DNA of 64,000 nucleotides from NCBI GenBank assembly GCA_963778385.1, contig CAVZUA010000002.1:372001-436000 (forward strand). Reading direction: 5' to 3'. This DNA is from DATARH01 sp963778385 (GTDB taxonomy: Bacteria; Pseudomonadota; Alphaproteobacteria; ATCC43930; CGMCC-115725). The position numbers were made by a program, and so were the translations under genes. The notes beneath the pieces were generated by a model. That model saw only the letters and a list, made by a program, of their open reading frames with translations. It was not told the DNA's origin and did not search any database. Of this stretch, positions 16,887 through 25,990 are shown one piece after another; the first letter of the stretch is position 1; every line of letters begins with the position of its first letter.

Positions 16887-17657
16887 TCAGGCCCACTGCT
16901 GGGCAGCGTGCCCGGAAACGACGGCCGCGCCGGTCCCGTCAGACACGGTCTCGACCGGCGCGGTAAAGATATAGCCGCCGCCGCGGACCGTCTTGATCAG
17001 TTGCGGCTCCTGCGGGTTGTCGTTGAGCTTGCGCCGCAGCCGCCCGACCTGCACGTCGATCGTCCGGTCGAACGGGGCAGCCTTGCGGCCGCTCACCAGA
17101 TCGAGCAACTGGTCGCGGTTCAACACGCGGTTGGGATGGCCGACAAAAGTCGCGAGCAGTCCGAACTCGCCGCCCGTCAACCGCACCCGCTCCCCTTCGG
17201 GTGAAGTGAGTTCGCGCGTCGCAAAGTTGAGCCTCCAGCCGGCGAAACGCACCTCGGAGCGGTTGGGAGGCGGCAATTCGGCACGCGCGGCGCGGCGGCC
17301 CACGCTCCTGACCCGCGCCAGCAATTCGCGCATGTGAAACGGCTTGGGCAGGTAATCGTCGGCCCCCAACTCGAGGCCGATGATGCGGTCGATGGTGTCG
17401 GCGCGGCCGGTCAGCATGATGATGCCGATATCGAGTTTCTCCGCGCGCAACGCGCGAGCCAGCGTCAACCCATCCTCGCCCGGCAGAACAACATCGAGCA
17501 GGACCAGGTCGACCGGCGACAGCCGAATGATCTGCCGCATCGCCTTGCCGTCATGCGCGACCGACACCCGGTATCCCTCGCCGGCCAAGTAGTCGCTCAC
17601 CGCATCGCAGATCGCCGGTTCGTCATCGACCAGCAGAATGTGTGATTCAGTATCCAT
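16887..17657 (-). CDS. OmpR/PhoB-family response regulator (orphan)
   Basis: The 256-residue protein has an N-terminal receiver (HILLVDDEPAICDAV; phospho-acceptor Asp in LVLLDVVLPGEDG; conserved Thr in IIMLTGRAD; Lys in YLPKPFH) and a C-terminal winged-helix DNA-binding domain (RELTSPEGERVRLTGGEFGLL ... RTIDVQVGRLRRKLNDNP ... TVRGGGYIF). No histidine kinase is encoded nearby, so its sensor must be elsewhere. It is convergent with the ferredoxin gene and divergent, across an A+T-rich gap, from the ribbon-helix-helix gene. Targets are unknown; the adjacent redox operon is an obvious candidate by position only. Confidence 0.93.
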   Translation of the reverse strand: MDTESHILLVDDEPAICDAVSDYLAGEGYRVSVAHDGKAMRQIIRLSPVDLVLLDVVLPGEDGLTLARALRAEKLDIGIIMLTGRADTIDRIIGLELGADDYLPKPFHMRELLARVRSVGRRAARAELPPPNRSEVRFAGWRLNFATRELTSPEGERVRLTGGEFGLLATFVGHPNRVLNRDQLLDLVSGRKAAPFDRTIDVQVGRLRRKLNDNPQEPQLIKTVRGGGYIFTAPVETVSDGTGAAVVSGHAAQQWA

Positions 17658-17916
17658 CGTCCGGCTCTGACATCCACACGCACGATACCAAGCCAACGCG
17701 TCACGCACGATAATTCCAAATTTTTTATTGTGCAAAACCAGTATCTTGATGAGATTATTGAACCGAGTTAGTTTCATTATCCTGTGCGGAATACGCACAA
17801 AGAAAGGCATGCGCGCCTGAGACCCCTTTGTCACCAAATGCAAGAAATGAGTAATTGACATCATCATCATAAAACCGATATTGGACGTATAAGGAGTGAA
17901 GCGGGTTACGTTAGCC

Positions 17917-18141
17917 ATGACTGAGCTGAACCGACCGGAGCGCCTGCAGATCATGCTGAGCGCCGAAGAAATCCAGGCATTGGACGACTGGCGATTCGCC
18001 AGACGCATGCCGAGCCGCGCCGCCGCGATCCGTGAGCTGTTGAAACGGGGGCTGGCGGTCGAAGGGATCAATCTTGAGACCATCGGCAAGACGTCATCGA
18101 GCTTTGGCGTCCTGCCAAACGGGAATGACCTGCAACCCTAG
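17917..18141 (+). CDS. Ribbon-helix-helix (CopG/Arc-like) protein
   Basis: The 74-residue protein has a short strand (RPERLQIMLS) and two helices (AEEIQALDDWRFARRM, SRAAAIRELLKRGLA), the pattern of Arc/CopG-type DNA-binding proteins and antitoxins. No toxin gene is adjacent, so a stand-alone regulator is likely. The start is ambiguous: ATG at 17917, or GTG at 17896 whose AAGGAG overlaps the codon itself; the ATG matches the usual start of homologues. The 259-nt gap before it (17658-17916) is A+T-rich, divergent between this gene and the response regulator, and holds both promoters but no other recognisable element. Confidence 0.75.
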   Translation: MTELNRPERLQIMLSAEEIQALDDWRFARRMPSRAAAIRELLKRGLAVEGINLETIGKTSSSFGVLPNGNDLQP

Positions 18142-18228
18142 GGAGCCGGCGCGCCAGCGCCTATCAGCCTGTGTCCCTTCGGCACCGCCCTTGCTAGTAT
18201 GACAAATCGGCTAGCCGGGGAGGGTCGG

Positions 18229-19404
18229 ATGGCGCGGCAATACAAATTGATGTCGGCGGATGGGCATCTCGAAGTGCCGCCGGAACGCTGGCTGCACCGG
18301 GTCCCCGAAAAATACCGCGAACGCGCCCCGCATACGGTAAAGCTGCCCGATGGCGGCGATGCGCTGATGATCGAGGGCCAGCCGCTGCTCGAGGCGAATT
18401 TCCTCGACCTGCGCGCCGGTCGCGCCGAAGGGACATGGACCCCGTTCGGCCTGAAGGTCGCCGACGCCGCCGGTACCGGCAGCCCGGAGCAGCGCGTCAA
18501 GGAGCAGGACCAGGACGGCATGGACGCCGAGGTCCTGTTCGCGGCGATGGTCGCAGGCCCGGTGTTCTGGCGCAACATTGCGCATGACGAGGTCTACAAG
18601 GCCGTCATCCGCGGCTACAACGACTGGCTCGGCGAGGAATATTGCGCCGTGGCGCGCGACCGGCTGATCGGCATGGGCGTCATCCCGATCAGCAATGTCG
18701 ACGACGCCATCGCCGAAATGAAGCACTGCAAGAAGCTGGGCCTCAAAGGTGTGCTGCTCGGCGGCCTTCCCGGCGGCAAGGGCTACCCGACGCCGGATGA
18801 CGACAAATTCTGGGCTGCGGCACTCGACCTCGACATGCCGGTGACCGTGCATGTGCAGCTCTACCGCACCGGCGCGCGCGCCAATCAGCCGACGATGAAA
18901 TACCCGAAGGAGGACCCGGAGGTCATGGCACGGCTGCGCCGGCCGTTCCTCGAATGGCTGGTCAATTTCGGCCTGCCGCCGTCGGTCGGCATGGCGCAGC
19001 TGGTGCTATCCGGCGTGTTCGAGCGCTTCCCGAAGCTCAAGGTGTTCTTCGCCGAGACGCGGCTCGGCTGGGTCCCGTTCTGGCTCGAACACATGGACCT
19101 CTGGTACAAGCGCCACCTCAACTGGGCCGAGGATATGCTCGGCTACAAGCCGCTCAAGGAACTGCCCGCCACTTATGTGCGCGAGAACATCTATTTCACG
19201 GTACAGTACGAGCGGGTGGCGATCGAGATGCGCCACCATGTCGGCGTCGACCACATTATGTTCGCCACCGATTTCCCGCACATCGAGAACGAATGGCCGA
19301 ACTCGCGCCCGATCATCGACGACATCTACAAGGACATCCCGACGGTCGAGCGCAATAAGATCTGGGCGGGCAATGCGGTGAAGTTCTTCAAGCTGGACGC
19401 ATAA
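18229..19404 (+). CDS. Amidohydrolase family protein (amidohydrolase-2 / ACMSD-like)
   Basis: The 391-residue TIM-barrel protein starts KLMSADGHLEVPPERW, where DGHLE replaces the HxH of classical amidohydrolases, as usual in this subgroup. It contains VTVHVQLYR for the barrel-strand histidine, FAETRLGWVPFWLEHMD and the metal-binding aspartate region MFATDFPHIENEWP. Family members hydrolyse or decarboxylate cyclic and aromatic acids. The start at 18229 follows GGGAGGG. A related but distinct copy lies at 23093. Its neighbours are the RHH regulator upstream and the protoglobin operon in convergent orientation. Confidence 0.88.
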   Translation: MARQYKLMSADGHLEVPPERWLHRVPEKYRERAPHTVKLPDGGDALMIEGQPLLEANFLDLRAGRAEGTWTPFGLKVADAAGTGSPEQRVKEQDQDGMDAEVLFAAMVAGPVFWRNIAHDEVYKAVIRGYNDWLGEEYCAVARDRLIGMGVIPISNVDDAIAEMKHCKKLGLKGVLLGGLPGGKGYPTPDDDKFWAAALDLDMPVTVHVQLYRTGARANQPTMKYPKEDPEVMARLRRPFLEWLVNFGLPPSVGMAQLVLSGVFERFPKLKVFFAETRLGWVPFWLEHMDLWYKRHLNWAEDMLGYKPLKELPATYVRENIYFTVQYERVAIEMRHHVGVDHIMFATDFPHIENEWPNSRPIIDDIYKDIPTVERNKIWAGNAVKFFKLDA

Positions 19405-19497
19405 ACGCGCAGAGCGAAAAAGCGGGAGCGTCTTTCGCCATTCTTCCCATGCCCGGCGGCGGATGATGCTTCTCTCATCCGCCTACACGGCTGTCGG

Positions 19498-20091
19498 TCA
19501 CCACAGCCCGTCCTTGACGAAGGGGCGGCTCCATAGCACCAGGGTCAGCGTGACGCTTTTCGCCCAGGCGCTCTGCATGCGCTCCACATCGGCGGCGGAA
19601 TGCCCTTTCTTGGCGAGGAATTGCCGCGCGCCCTCGATGACCGGAACCCCGAACGCCAGCAGAAAGCGCAGCGGTACGACGTCCGGGGTGTCGACGCCGT
19701 CGGTCTTGTTCTTTTTCGCCGGCGTGTGGCGCAGGCCGATCTCCTCCTGGTAATCGAGCCAGGCTTGGTCGCGCCGGCGCCGGCACAGATCGCTCACCCA
19801 GCGAACAAAGCGCTTCTTGACCGCAGCCTTGTAGACTTCGTCGGGCTTGCCGTCCGGGCCAAAGAACCATTTCGCCAGATGCGGCTCGCGGCGGATGATC
19901 ACGCGCCAACTGTCGACCATCGCCTCTTCCTGACCGGCCAGCACCTCACCCGCCATCGCGATGGCGTCGCTGTCAGCATCGGTCCAGCCGACAGTCCGTT
20001 CCAGTTCCCGCAATTCCGCCAGACCGAGCGGAGAATGCGCGCCGCGCGCCGTGCCGTAATCGTAGCCGGAAATTATCGGAACGTCGTTCAT
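19498..20091 (-). CDS. Protoglobin
   Basis: The 197-residue protein matches archaeal protoglobin almost without gaps as I recall that sequence: GYDYG near the N terminus, TVGWTDADSDAIAMAGEVL, the block FFGPDGKPDEVY, WLDYQEEIGLRHTPAKKN carrying the proximal haem histidine H122, and LAKKGHSAADVERM. There is no signalling domain, so it is a stand-alone globin binding O2, CO or NO. In the Methanosarcina protein distal residues Trp60-Tyr61 precede GFV; here the equivalent is Trp62-Arg63, so the B10 tyrosine is replaced by arginine. The start follows AGGAGGCG. It is the last gene of an operon with a hydrolase and a NIPSNAP protein. Confidence 0.9.
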   Translation of the reverse strand: MNDVPIISGYDYGTARGAHSPLGLAELRELERTVGWTDADSDAIAMAGEVLAGQEEAMVDSWRVIIRREPHLAKWFFGPDGKPDEVYKAAVKKRFVRWVSDLCRRRRDQAWLDYQEEIGLRHTPAKKNKTDGVDTPDVVPLRFLLAFGVPVIEGARQFLAKKGHSAADVERMQSAWAKSVTLTLVLWSRPFVKDGLW

Positions 20092-20118
20092 GAACGCCTC
20101 CTGCCCACTAGGCAGCAA

Positions 20119-21120
20119 TTACCGGGCGGCGATATCGCCGCCCGTCAGAAAGCACTCGGTCTCGCGGTATAGCGCGAACCGATTTTCCTCGAGATGCATC
20201 AGATGCGTGGCGCGGGCGATTTTGATGTCGCGGCGCGTCGGCGCATTCGACAGCGCGTCGAACAGCCAGCGCGCGTCGGCGTCGGTGCACAGGCTGTCCC
20301 ATTCGCCGCGGATGATCGCGACCGGCGCTCGGATCCGCGCCGGGTCGTAAGCCAACTCGCCGGCCCAGGCATCGTAGATGTCCTGAAAAGCGCCGCTCGG
20401 CACCTGGACGCTGGCAGGTTGGCGCGTGCGGCTTTGCGGATCGCTGTCGAGGTAGCGCTCGCCCCATTCGTCAAAGTGCCGCCGCGACAGCACCGGTGCG
20501 GCCCCCGGCGGAACATCGGCGACGAACCGGTCCCACTGATCCTGCAGCGAGATCGGCCGCCATCCCGGCAGACGCTGCCGTTCGCCGGGCGGGTCGCGCC
20601 GGGCGATCGGGCCGAAGAACACCAGCCGATCGACGAGCTCCGGACAACGCCCGGCAAACTCGCCGGCGACGATGGATCCCCAGGAATGGACGACGAGCGA
20701 TATCCGAGGCACGCCCTGCTGCCGGCAGATAAACCGCACCGCCTGCTCCAATTGGCGTGAGCACGCGGCGGCGCGGCCGAGCGGCGGATTGGCCTCTGCC
20801 GGCTGCGCCATTTCGCGATAGGCGTCGGAATAGCCGAAGCCGTGGAAATCGAGGCCCCAGACATGAAATCCGACGGCGCACAGCGCGTCGCGCCAGGAGC
20901 GCCCATCGAAACGATGGGCGATCGACAGCGCGGACGAGAACGTCCCGCCATGGACGTACAGCACCGTCCGCCCCTCCGACGGCGTGTCACGTGCCGGCGA
21001 CAGGTAGCGCAAAAACAGCGCCAGCCCTTCGTGCGGACTGGGGAGACGGAAATGCTGCTCGCACGGGTCGAGTTTCGGCGCTTCGGCAGCGACGCTAGTG
21101 GCGGTCAGGAGCGTGTCCAT
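20119..21120 (-). CDS. Alpha/beta hydrolase
   Basis: The 333-residue serine hydrolase has VLYVHGGTFSSALSI for the oxyanion region, the nucleophile elbow VHSWGS, an acid near IIRGEWDSLCTD and a terminal histidine in ARATHLMHLEE. A cap insertion of about 100 residues lies between the elbow and the acid. The ATG at 21120 overlaps the stop of the NIPSNAP gene (TGATG) and is preceded by GGGAGG, so translation is coupled. It is followed 27 nt later by the protoglobin gene. The substrate is unknown; lipid or lactone esters are plausible. Confidence 0.88.
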   Translation of the reverse strand: MDTLLTATSVAAEAPKLDPCEQHFRLPSPHEGLALFLRYLSPARDTPSEGRTVLYVHGGTFSSALSIAHRFDGRSWRDALCAVGFHVWGLDFHGFGYSDAYREMAQPAEANPPLGRAAACSRQLEQAVRFICRQQGVPRISLVVHSWGSIVAGEFAGRCPELVDRLVFFGPIARRDPPGERQRLPGWRPISLQDQWDRFVADVPPGAAPVLSRRHFDEWGERYLDSDPQSRTRQPASVQVPSGAFQDIYDAWAGELAYDPARIRAPVAIIRGEWDSLCTDADARWLFDALSNAPTRRDIKIARATHLMHLEENRFALYRETECFLTGGDIAAR

Positions 21121-21437
21121 CAGGACCTCCCTTCGACGCGCCGGATAAACCACCGGTTCATCACGACGCGAGCGCCGCTCTGCTCCAGTTGGCTGACGTT
21201 GTGCTTGTGTTCAGGGTCGTCGGCCAATGCCTGCCGATAAGTCTCGTAAGCAGCCATCGAGGGCAGATCGATCAGCCCAAGCGCCTCGTTGGTCGGCCCG
21301 GCGAAATCGGTCGGCATGAAGTAGCCGACAATCTTGCCGCCGCTTCTCTCGATGACTTTCTGCTCTTCTTCGAAATATGTCTGAACACCGTTGATCCTAT
21401 CTGGATCAAATTGATAGCGGATACAAAGCGTAATCAT
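21120..21437 (-). CDS. NIPSNAP family protein
   Basis: The 105-residue protein is a single ferredoxin-like alpha/beta-barrel domain of the NIPSNAP family: ITLCIRYQFDPDRINGVQTYFE, then GYFMPTDFAGPTNEALGLIDLPSMAAYETYRQAL and a terminal strand with MNRWFIRR. Such proteins are usually dimeric; bacterial functions are poorly known and ligand binding has been proposed. It leads an operon with the hydrolase (TGATG overlap) and the protoglobin. No clear ribosome site stands out beyond a GATGG-type stretch upstream. Confidence 0.85.
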   Translation of the reverse strand: MITLCIRYQFDPDRINGVQTYFEEEQKVIERSGGKIVGYFMPTDFAGPTNEALGLIDLPSMAAYETYRQALADDPEHKHNVSQLEQSGARVVMNRWFIRRVEGRS

Positions 21438-21544
21438 CAGCCATCTCCAAAAGACCTATCATCAAGAACTTGAATATGGCCCGCTTTTCTGTAGATTTCC
21501 GTCTCAATCATTTCGCTGTAGCCCGAAGCATTTCGGCTTGTTGT

Positions 21545-21976
21545 TCAGCGATGGTACTCGTCGCGCTGCAGCACGCGGACGCCCCGCCAGCCCCAATACA
21601 CGCAATGACGCTGGATCAGCCCATCCCGCTTGAGCTCCATCGCCTCGACAAAATCCATCTGCTCGCCGTTCGGCGTGGCGCGCGGGTATTCCCAGACCAC
21701 ACGCTTGCCGTCGGTCAGATAGCCGGTGCGGTAATAGCGGCGGATCGGCGGTTTCCGCTCGGCGAGCTTGTCGAAGAGACGCTTCAGCTCTTTGTGGCCA
21801 TGCAGCACGCCGCTGTCGCCGCCCAGCAGATGCGGTACCAGCGGGCTTTCAAGGACCGCGTCGGGTGCATACAACGCGAGCAACGCCGTCGCGTCGTTGC
21901 GCGACAGCACCGCATCCCACGCCACATACATGTGTTCGATCGGCGTGCTCTGCAGATGACCGTCGTTGATCGTCAT
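21545..21976 (-). CDS. Nuclear transport factor 2 / SnoaL-like domain protein
   Basis: The 143-residue protein has the cone-shaped SnoaL/NTF2 pattern: an N-terminal helix pair (EHMYVAWDAVLSRNDATALLALYAPDAVLESP), a middle helix (GHKELKRLFDKLAERKPPIRRYYR) and a curved sheet (KRVVWEYPRATPNGEQMDFVEAMELKRDGLIQRHCVYWGW). Members isomerise or hydrolyse small molecules or only bind them. It lies 107 nt upstream of the NIPSNAP operon on the same strand and may be cotranscribed. The catalytic residue cannot be assigned. Confidence 0.8.
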   Translation of the reverse strand: MTINDGHLQSTPIEHMYVAWDAVLSRNDATALLALYAPDAVLESPLVPHLLGGDSGVLHGHKELKRLFDKLAERKPPIRRYYRTGYLTDGKRVVWEYPRATPNGEQMDFVEAMELKRDGLIQRHCVYWGWRGVRVLQRDEYHR

Positions 21977-22074
21977 GTTCCCTCGCTGGCTGTGGCTCTT
22001 GCCGGGGGAACAGCGTCTTTTCGGGCTTGTTCCGATCCTTCGATCACGAACGAAACCGCGCCGACGCGCCTTGC

Positions 22075-22509
22075 CTAATGCGGCCCGCCTCCCGCGGCAG
22101 CGCCGAAGCTCGGCACCGGGGCGCTAAATCCGCGCAGCGCCAGATAGCCGCCGAGCACCAGCGGGATCAGCGCGTAGAGGTAATAGAATTCGCTGAAATG
22201 CACCGCCTGGAACAGGGCCCCCATCACGTCGGCGGGGAGGAACAGGTTCATCACGCCGCGCACCAGCATCGCCCAGCCGGTCAAGGTCACCACAAGCGGC
22301 CAGAACCCGCGCGTCCACAAATTATGGATCAGCACGATCCCCGCACCGGCGGCGGCCCGCATCACGCCGAGCAGCAGCAGCGACGAGCGGTCACGCCCAA
22401 GATAGTCGACGGCCGCCAGGGTCGTCGCCTTGTCCGCCAGCATCGCCACGGCGATGACGAGCGCGGCAACGCCGATCAGCCGGCTCAGATAGATGGTTGC
22501 CGCCGACAT
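22075..22509 (-). CDS. Small integral membrane protein, unknown function
   Basis: The 144-residue protein has about four hydrophobic segments: IYLSRLIGVAALVIAVAMLA, SLLLLGVMRAAAGAGIVLIH, WPLVVTLTGWAMLVRGVMNL and YYLYALIPLVLGGYLALRGF. It ends with a short Gly/Pro tail. No conserved catalytic motif is visible. It lies between the SnoaL-like gene (98 nt away) and the ribosome-hibernation factor gene (52 nt), all on the minus strand, so shared transcription is possible. Confidence 0.7.
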   Translation of the reverse strand: MSAATIYLSRLIGVAALVIAVAMLADKATTLAAVDYLGRDRSSLLLLGVMRAAAGAGIVLIHNLWTRGFWPLVVTLTGWAMLVRGVMNLFLPADVMGALFQAVHFSEFYYLYALIPLVLGGYLALRGFSAPVPSFGAAAGGGPH

Positions 22510-22561
22510 GCTATCCCTCGCCGCGCTGCCGCGACGAGTTTAACACGCCATCGGACCGTCC

Positions 22562-22921
22562 TTAGGACGCGCTGGGCAAGGTGTGGCTTTTGACCTCGCC
22601 GCGACGGCGCCGGGCATGGCGGTCGAGTTGTCGGCGGGCGGCGTCAAACGCGGTCCGCACGGCGACAAAAACATCGTCATGCGACTGAAATTCGCCGGCA
22701 TCGCGGCCAATCGTGATGATCTTGCCAGGTACGTTGAGCTCAATGCAGAGATGGGCGACCCGCCCTGCCCGCTGCGGCCGATGCCGGCCCTCGACAACGA
22801 CCCGGCAGGCGGTCACCCGGTCGTAAACGCGTTCCAGATGGTCGGCACAATCGCGAATCCGTTCCTCCACTGCCGTCGACGGCGGCAGGTCGCGAAAGGT
22901 AATTTGCAGCGGGACGGTCAT
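22562..22921 (-). CDS. HPF/RaiA-family ribosome-associated protein
   Basis: The 119-residue protein starts MTVPLQITFRDLPPSTAVEERIRDCADHLERVYDRVTACRVVVEG and continues VAHLCIELNVPGKIITIGRD, the beta-alpha-beta pattern of S30AE/RaiA-type proteins that bind the small ribosomal subunit in stationary phase. It ends with an arginine-rich tail and lacks the C-terminal domain of long HPF. The start at 22921 follows GGAGGCGCC. It is divergent from the amidohydrolase gene at 23093, with 171 nt between them. Confidence 0.85.
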   Translation of the reverse strand: MTVPLQITFRDLPPSTAVEERIRDCADHLERVYDRVTACRVVVEGRHRPQRAGRVAHLCIELNVPGKIITIGRDAGEFQSHDDVFVAVRTAFDAARRQLDRHARRRRGEVKSHTLPSAS

Positions 22922-23092
22922 CGGCGCCTCCGGGACAAAGGGAATGACGCAGCAAGGACAGTCCTCTCCATATCGGCGTTGCGACCCGGCGCTGCAAGCC
23001 CGGCCTCGCCGCTTTACCCGGCCCGCATTCCCGGTGGCGTCATCCCGTCGATCGGGACAGAATGTCGCAGCTTCATCACAGGGAGGCTGGCC

Positions 23093-24205
23093 ATGCCGGA
23101 CTACAAGCTGATCTCCGCCGATTCCCATGTCAGCGAGCCGCCGGATTTGTGGGTGACGCGGGTCGACAAGAAATATCGCGACCGCGCGCCGCGCCTGGTC
23201 ACCGATCTGCCGGGCAAGGACGGCGCCTATTTCCTCTATGAGGGCCACGCCCCGCACCCGATCGGCATCGGCCTCGGCGCTGGCAAAAGCCCGGAGGAAC
23301 TGAAGGAATTCCTCACCAAGGCGACCTATGCCGACGCGCGCCCCGGCGGCTGGGACCCGGCCGAGCGCGTGAAGGACAACGCCATCGACGGCGTCGAGGC
23401 GGACGTGCTCTACACGACGCTCGGCTTCCGCATCTTCTGGCTCAAGGATGCGGGGCTGCAGGCGGATTGCTTCCGCGCCTACAACGATTGGCTGGCCGAA
23501 TTCGTCGGCTATGCGCCCGACAAGATGGCGGGGCTGGCGATGATTTCGCTTTACGACCCGAAAGCCGGCGCGCGCGAACTCGAACGCTGCGCCAAGATGG
23601 GCCTCAAAGGAGCGATGATCTGGTGCTCGCCGCCTCAGGACCAGCCCTATAGCTCAGACGCGTACGACCCGTTCTGGGCGGCGGCGGAAGAGATGAAGAC
23701 GCCGATCTCGCTGCATGCGATCACTGGCATGGGCATCGAAAGCCAGTGGAACTGGGGCGAACGCTATATGCGCACGACGGTCCTCGGCTACGAGGTCGAG
23801 AAGACGTTCAGCGTGCTGATCTTCTCCGGCGTGCTTGACCGTTTCCCGCGGCTGCAGATCGTCTCGGCCGAAAACAATATCGGCTGGCTGCCCTATTACC
23901 TGCAGCGCATGGACCGCGTCGCCGAGCGCTCGCGCGCGGCGGCCGGCTTCACGCAAAAGCTCAAGCCGAGCGAGTATTTCCGCCGTCAGATGTGGGCGAC
24001 CTATATCGACGATTTTGTCGGCGTCGCCAGCCGAGACTTTGTCGGGGTCGACCGCATCATGTGGTCGAGCGACTACCCGCACCAGGCCTCGTCCTGGCCG
24101 CATTCGCAGGAGGTCGTCGAGCGCGACTTCAGGAACGCGAGCGCCGAGGACCGGTTCAAGATCACCCGCGGCAATGTCGCCCGGCTTTACGGGTTCGCAA
24201 TCTGA
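23093..24205 (+). CDS. Amidohydrolase family protein (amidohydrolase-2)
   Basis: The 370-residue protein starts MPDYKLISADSHVSEPPDLW, with DSH in the position of the first metal motif. It contains PISLHAITGMG with the strand histidine, VSAENNIGWLPYYLQRMD and the terminal metal aspartate in MWSSDYPHQASSWPHSQ. It shares its plan with the amidohydrolase at 18229 (both end in an SDYPH or TDFPH block) and also carries the GLKGAMIWCSPP segment. GGGAGG lies about 7 nt upstream of the start. The broken acyl-CoA synthetase gene begins 19 nt downstream and was probably in the same operon. Confidence 0.88.
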   Translation: MPDYKLISADSHVSEPPDLWVTRVDKKYRDRAPRLVTDLPGKDGAYFLYEGHAPHPIGIGLGAGKSPEELKEFLTKATYADARPGGWDPAERVKDNAIDGVEADVLYTTLGFRIFWLKDAGLQADCFRAYNDWLAEFVGYAPDKMAGLAMISLYDPKAGARELERCAKMGLKGAMIWCSPPQDQPYSSDAYDPFWAAAEEMKTPISLHAITGMGIESQWNWGERYMRTTVLGYEVEKTFSVLIFSGVLDRFPRLQIVSAENNIGWLPYYLQRMDRVAERSRAAAGFTQKLKPSEYFRRQMWATYIDDFVGVASRDFVGVDRIMWSSDYPHQASSWPHSQEVVERDFRNASAEDRFKITRGNVARLYGFAI

Positions 24206-24224
24206 CGGTGTTAAACCTCGCCGG

Positions 24225-25990
24225 ATGATGGCGAGAGACATTTCCGAGCCCGACCGCAGTGCCGCCGCCCATTCGTGGCGGCGCGCGCTTGAGCTGACCG
24301 CGCCGATCGCGCAGAACCCCGATGTGACGTTCCCCGTCGTCATCGACCGGCTCGCGCGGGAATTTGGCGCGGCGCCGGCGCTGCTGTCGGACCGGCAGAC
24401 GCTGAGCTACGCCGAGTTGGCGGAGCGTGCCCGGCATTACGCGAGCTGGGCGTTAGCCCAGGGCCTCGCGCCGGGCGAGGTGGTTTGCCTGATAATGCCC
24501 AACTGCCCGGAATACCTCGCGGTATGGCTCGGCATCGTTCAGGTCGGCGGAGTCGTCGCGCTGATCAACACCAACCTCGTCGGCGACGGCCTGCGCCACG
24601 CCATCGATCATCGTCGCCGCCGAGCTCGCCGACGCCGTCGTGGCGATCGCGCCGCGCCTCGAAGCCGCGCCGCAAATCTGGGCGCATGGCGACGATGTCC
24701 ATGGTTGGTCGCGGGTCGACGACCGATCCTTTGGTGATGGCGGTGGCGAATACACGCCACCGAAGCTGAACGATCGCGCACTCTACATCTACACCTCGGG
24801 CACGACCGGGCTGCCAAAGGCGGCGAGCGTCAGCCATTATCGGCTAATGCAGTGGACGCATTGGTTTGCCGGCCTGGTCGGCGCCACACCGGATGACCGC
24901 ATGTACAACTGCCTGCCGATGTATCACAGCGTTGGCGGCGTGGTGGCGACGGGCGCGGTGCTGGTCGCCGGCGGCTCCGTGGTGATCCGAGAGCGTTTCT
25001 CCGCCAGCCGCTTCTGGGACGATGTCGTGCGCTGGGAGTGCACGCTGTTCCAGTATATCGGCGAGCTGTGCCGGTATCTCGTCGCGGCGGCACCGCATCC
25101 GGGCGAGACGAGCCACCGGCTGCGCCTCGCCTGCGGCAACGGCCTGCGCGGCGACATCTGGGAGGCGTTTCAGCAGCACTTCAATATACCGAGAATCCTC
25201 GAATTCTATGCCGCGACCGAAGGCAGCTTCTCGCTCTACAATTGCGAGGGAAAGCCGGGAGCGATCGGCCGCATTCCCTCCTATCTGGCGCACCGGTTTC
25301 CAGTGGCGATCGTCAAGTCCGAGATGGACACTGGGGAGGTTGTGCGCGGCCCTGACGGGCTCTGCCTGCGTTGCGCGCCCGATGAGGTCGGCGAAGCACT
25401 CGGGAAATTGTCGGTTGCCGACTCGAGTACAGGCGGGCGCTTCGAGGGCTACACGGACCCGGGCGCCACGGAAAGAAAGATCCTGCGCGATGTCTTCGCG
25501 CCGGGGGACACCTGGTATCGCACCGGCGATTTGATGCGCAAGGATCGCGCCGGCTACTTCTATTTCGCCGACCGCATCGGCGACACCTTTCGCTGGAAGG
25601 GTGAAAATGTTTCGACGAACGAAATCGAAGAGATTGTCGCCCGCTGCCCGAATGTGACCGACGTGGTGATCTACGGCGTGCCGATGCCGCGCGGACGGTC
25701 GAGCCGGTATGGCGGCGCTGGTCGCGGAGGCGGCATTCGACCTGTCGCGTTTCGCCGCGCATCTCGCGAGCGGCCTGCCCGAATACGCCCGCCCGCTCTT
25801 TGTGCGGCTGTGCTCGCGGATTGCGACGACGGGGACCTTCAAGCCGCAAAAGCAAGCCCTGGCCCGTGAGGGCTTTGACCCGCGGACCGTCGCCGATCCG
25901 CTCTATGTCTGGGATCGCGGATCGGGGAGCTTCCTGCCGCTCGACGCGGAACGGCTGGCAACGATCCAGCGCGGGGAAATGCGTTTCTGA
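24225..25990 (+). pseudogene. Broken long-chain acyl-CoA synthetase (FATP-like, AMP-binding)
   Basis: Read across three frames, this encodes an adenylating acyl-CoA synthetase: an N-terminal segment (FPVVIDRLAREFGAAPALL ... VVALINTNLVGDGLRHAI), a core with YIYTSGTTGLPKAASVSH, FYAATEGSFSLYN and YFADRIGDTFRWKGENVSTNEIE, and a C-terminal GADGRAGMAALVAEAAF ... TGTFKPQKQALAREGFDP. The frame changes near 24610 (HAI to IIVAAELAD, with about eight expected residues also missing) and again near 25690 (VPMP to GADGRAG). All motifs are preserved, so the damage is recent or an assembly error. Intact, it would activate fatty or aromatic acids for the neighbouring pathway. Confidence 0.8.
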
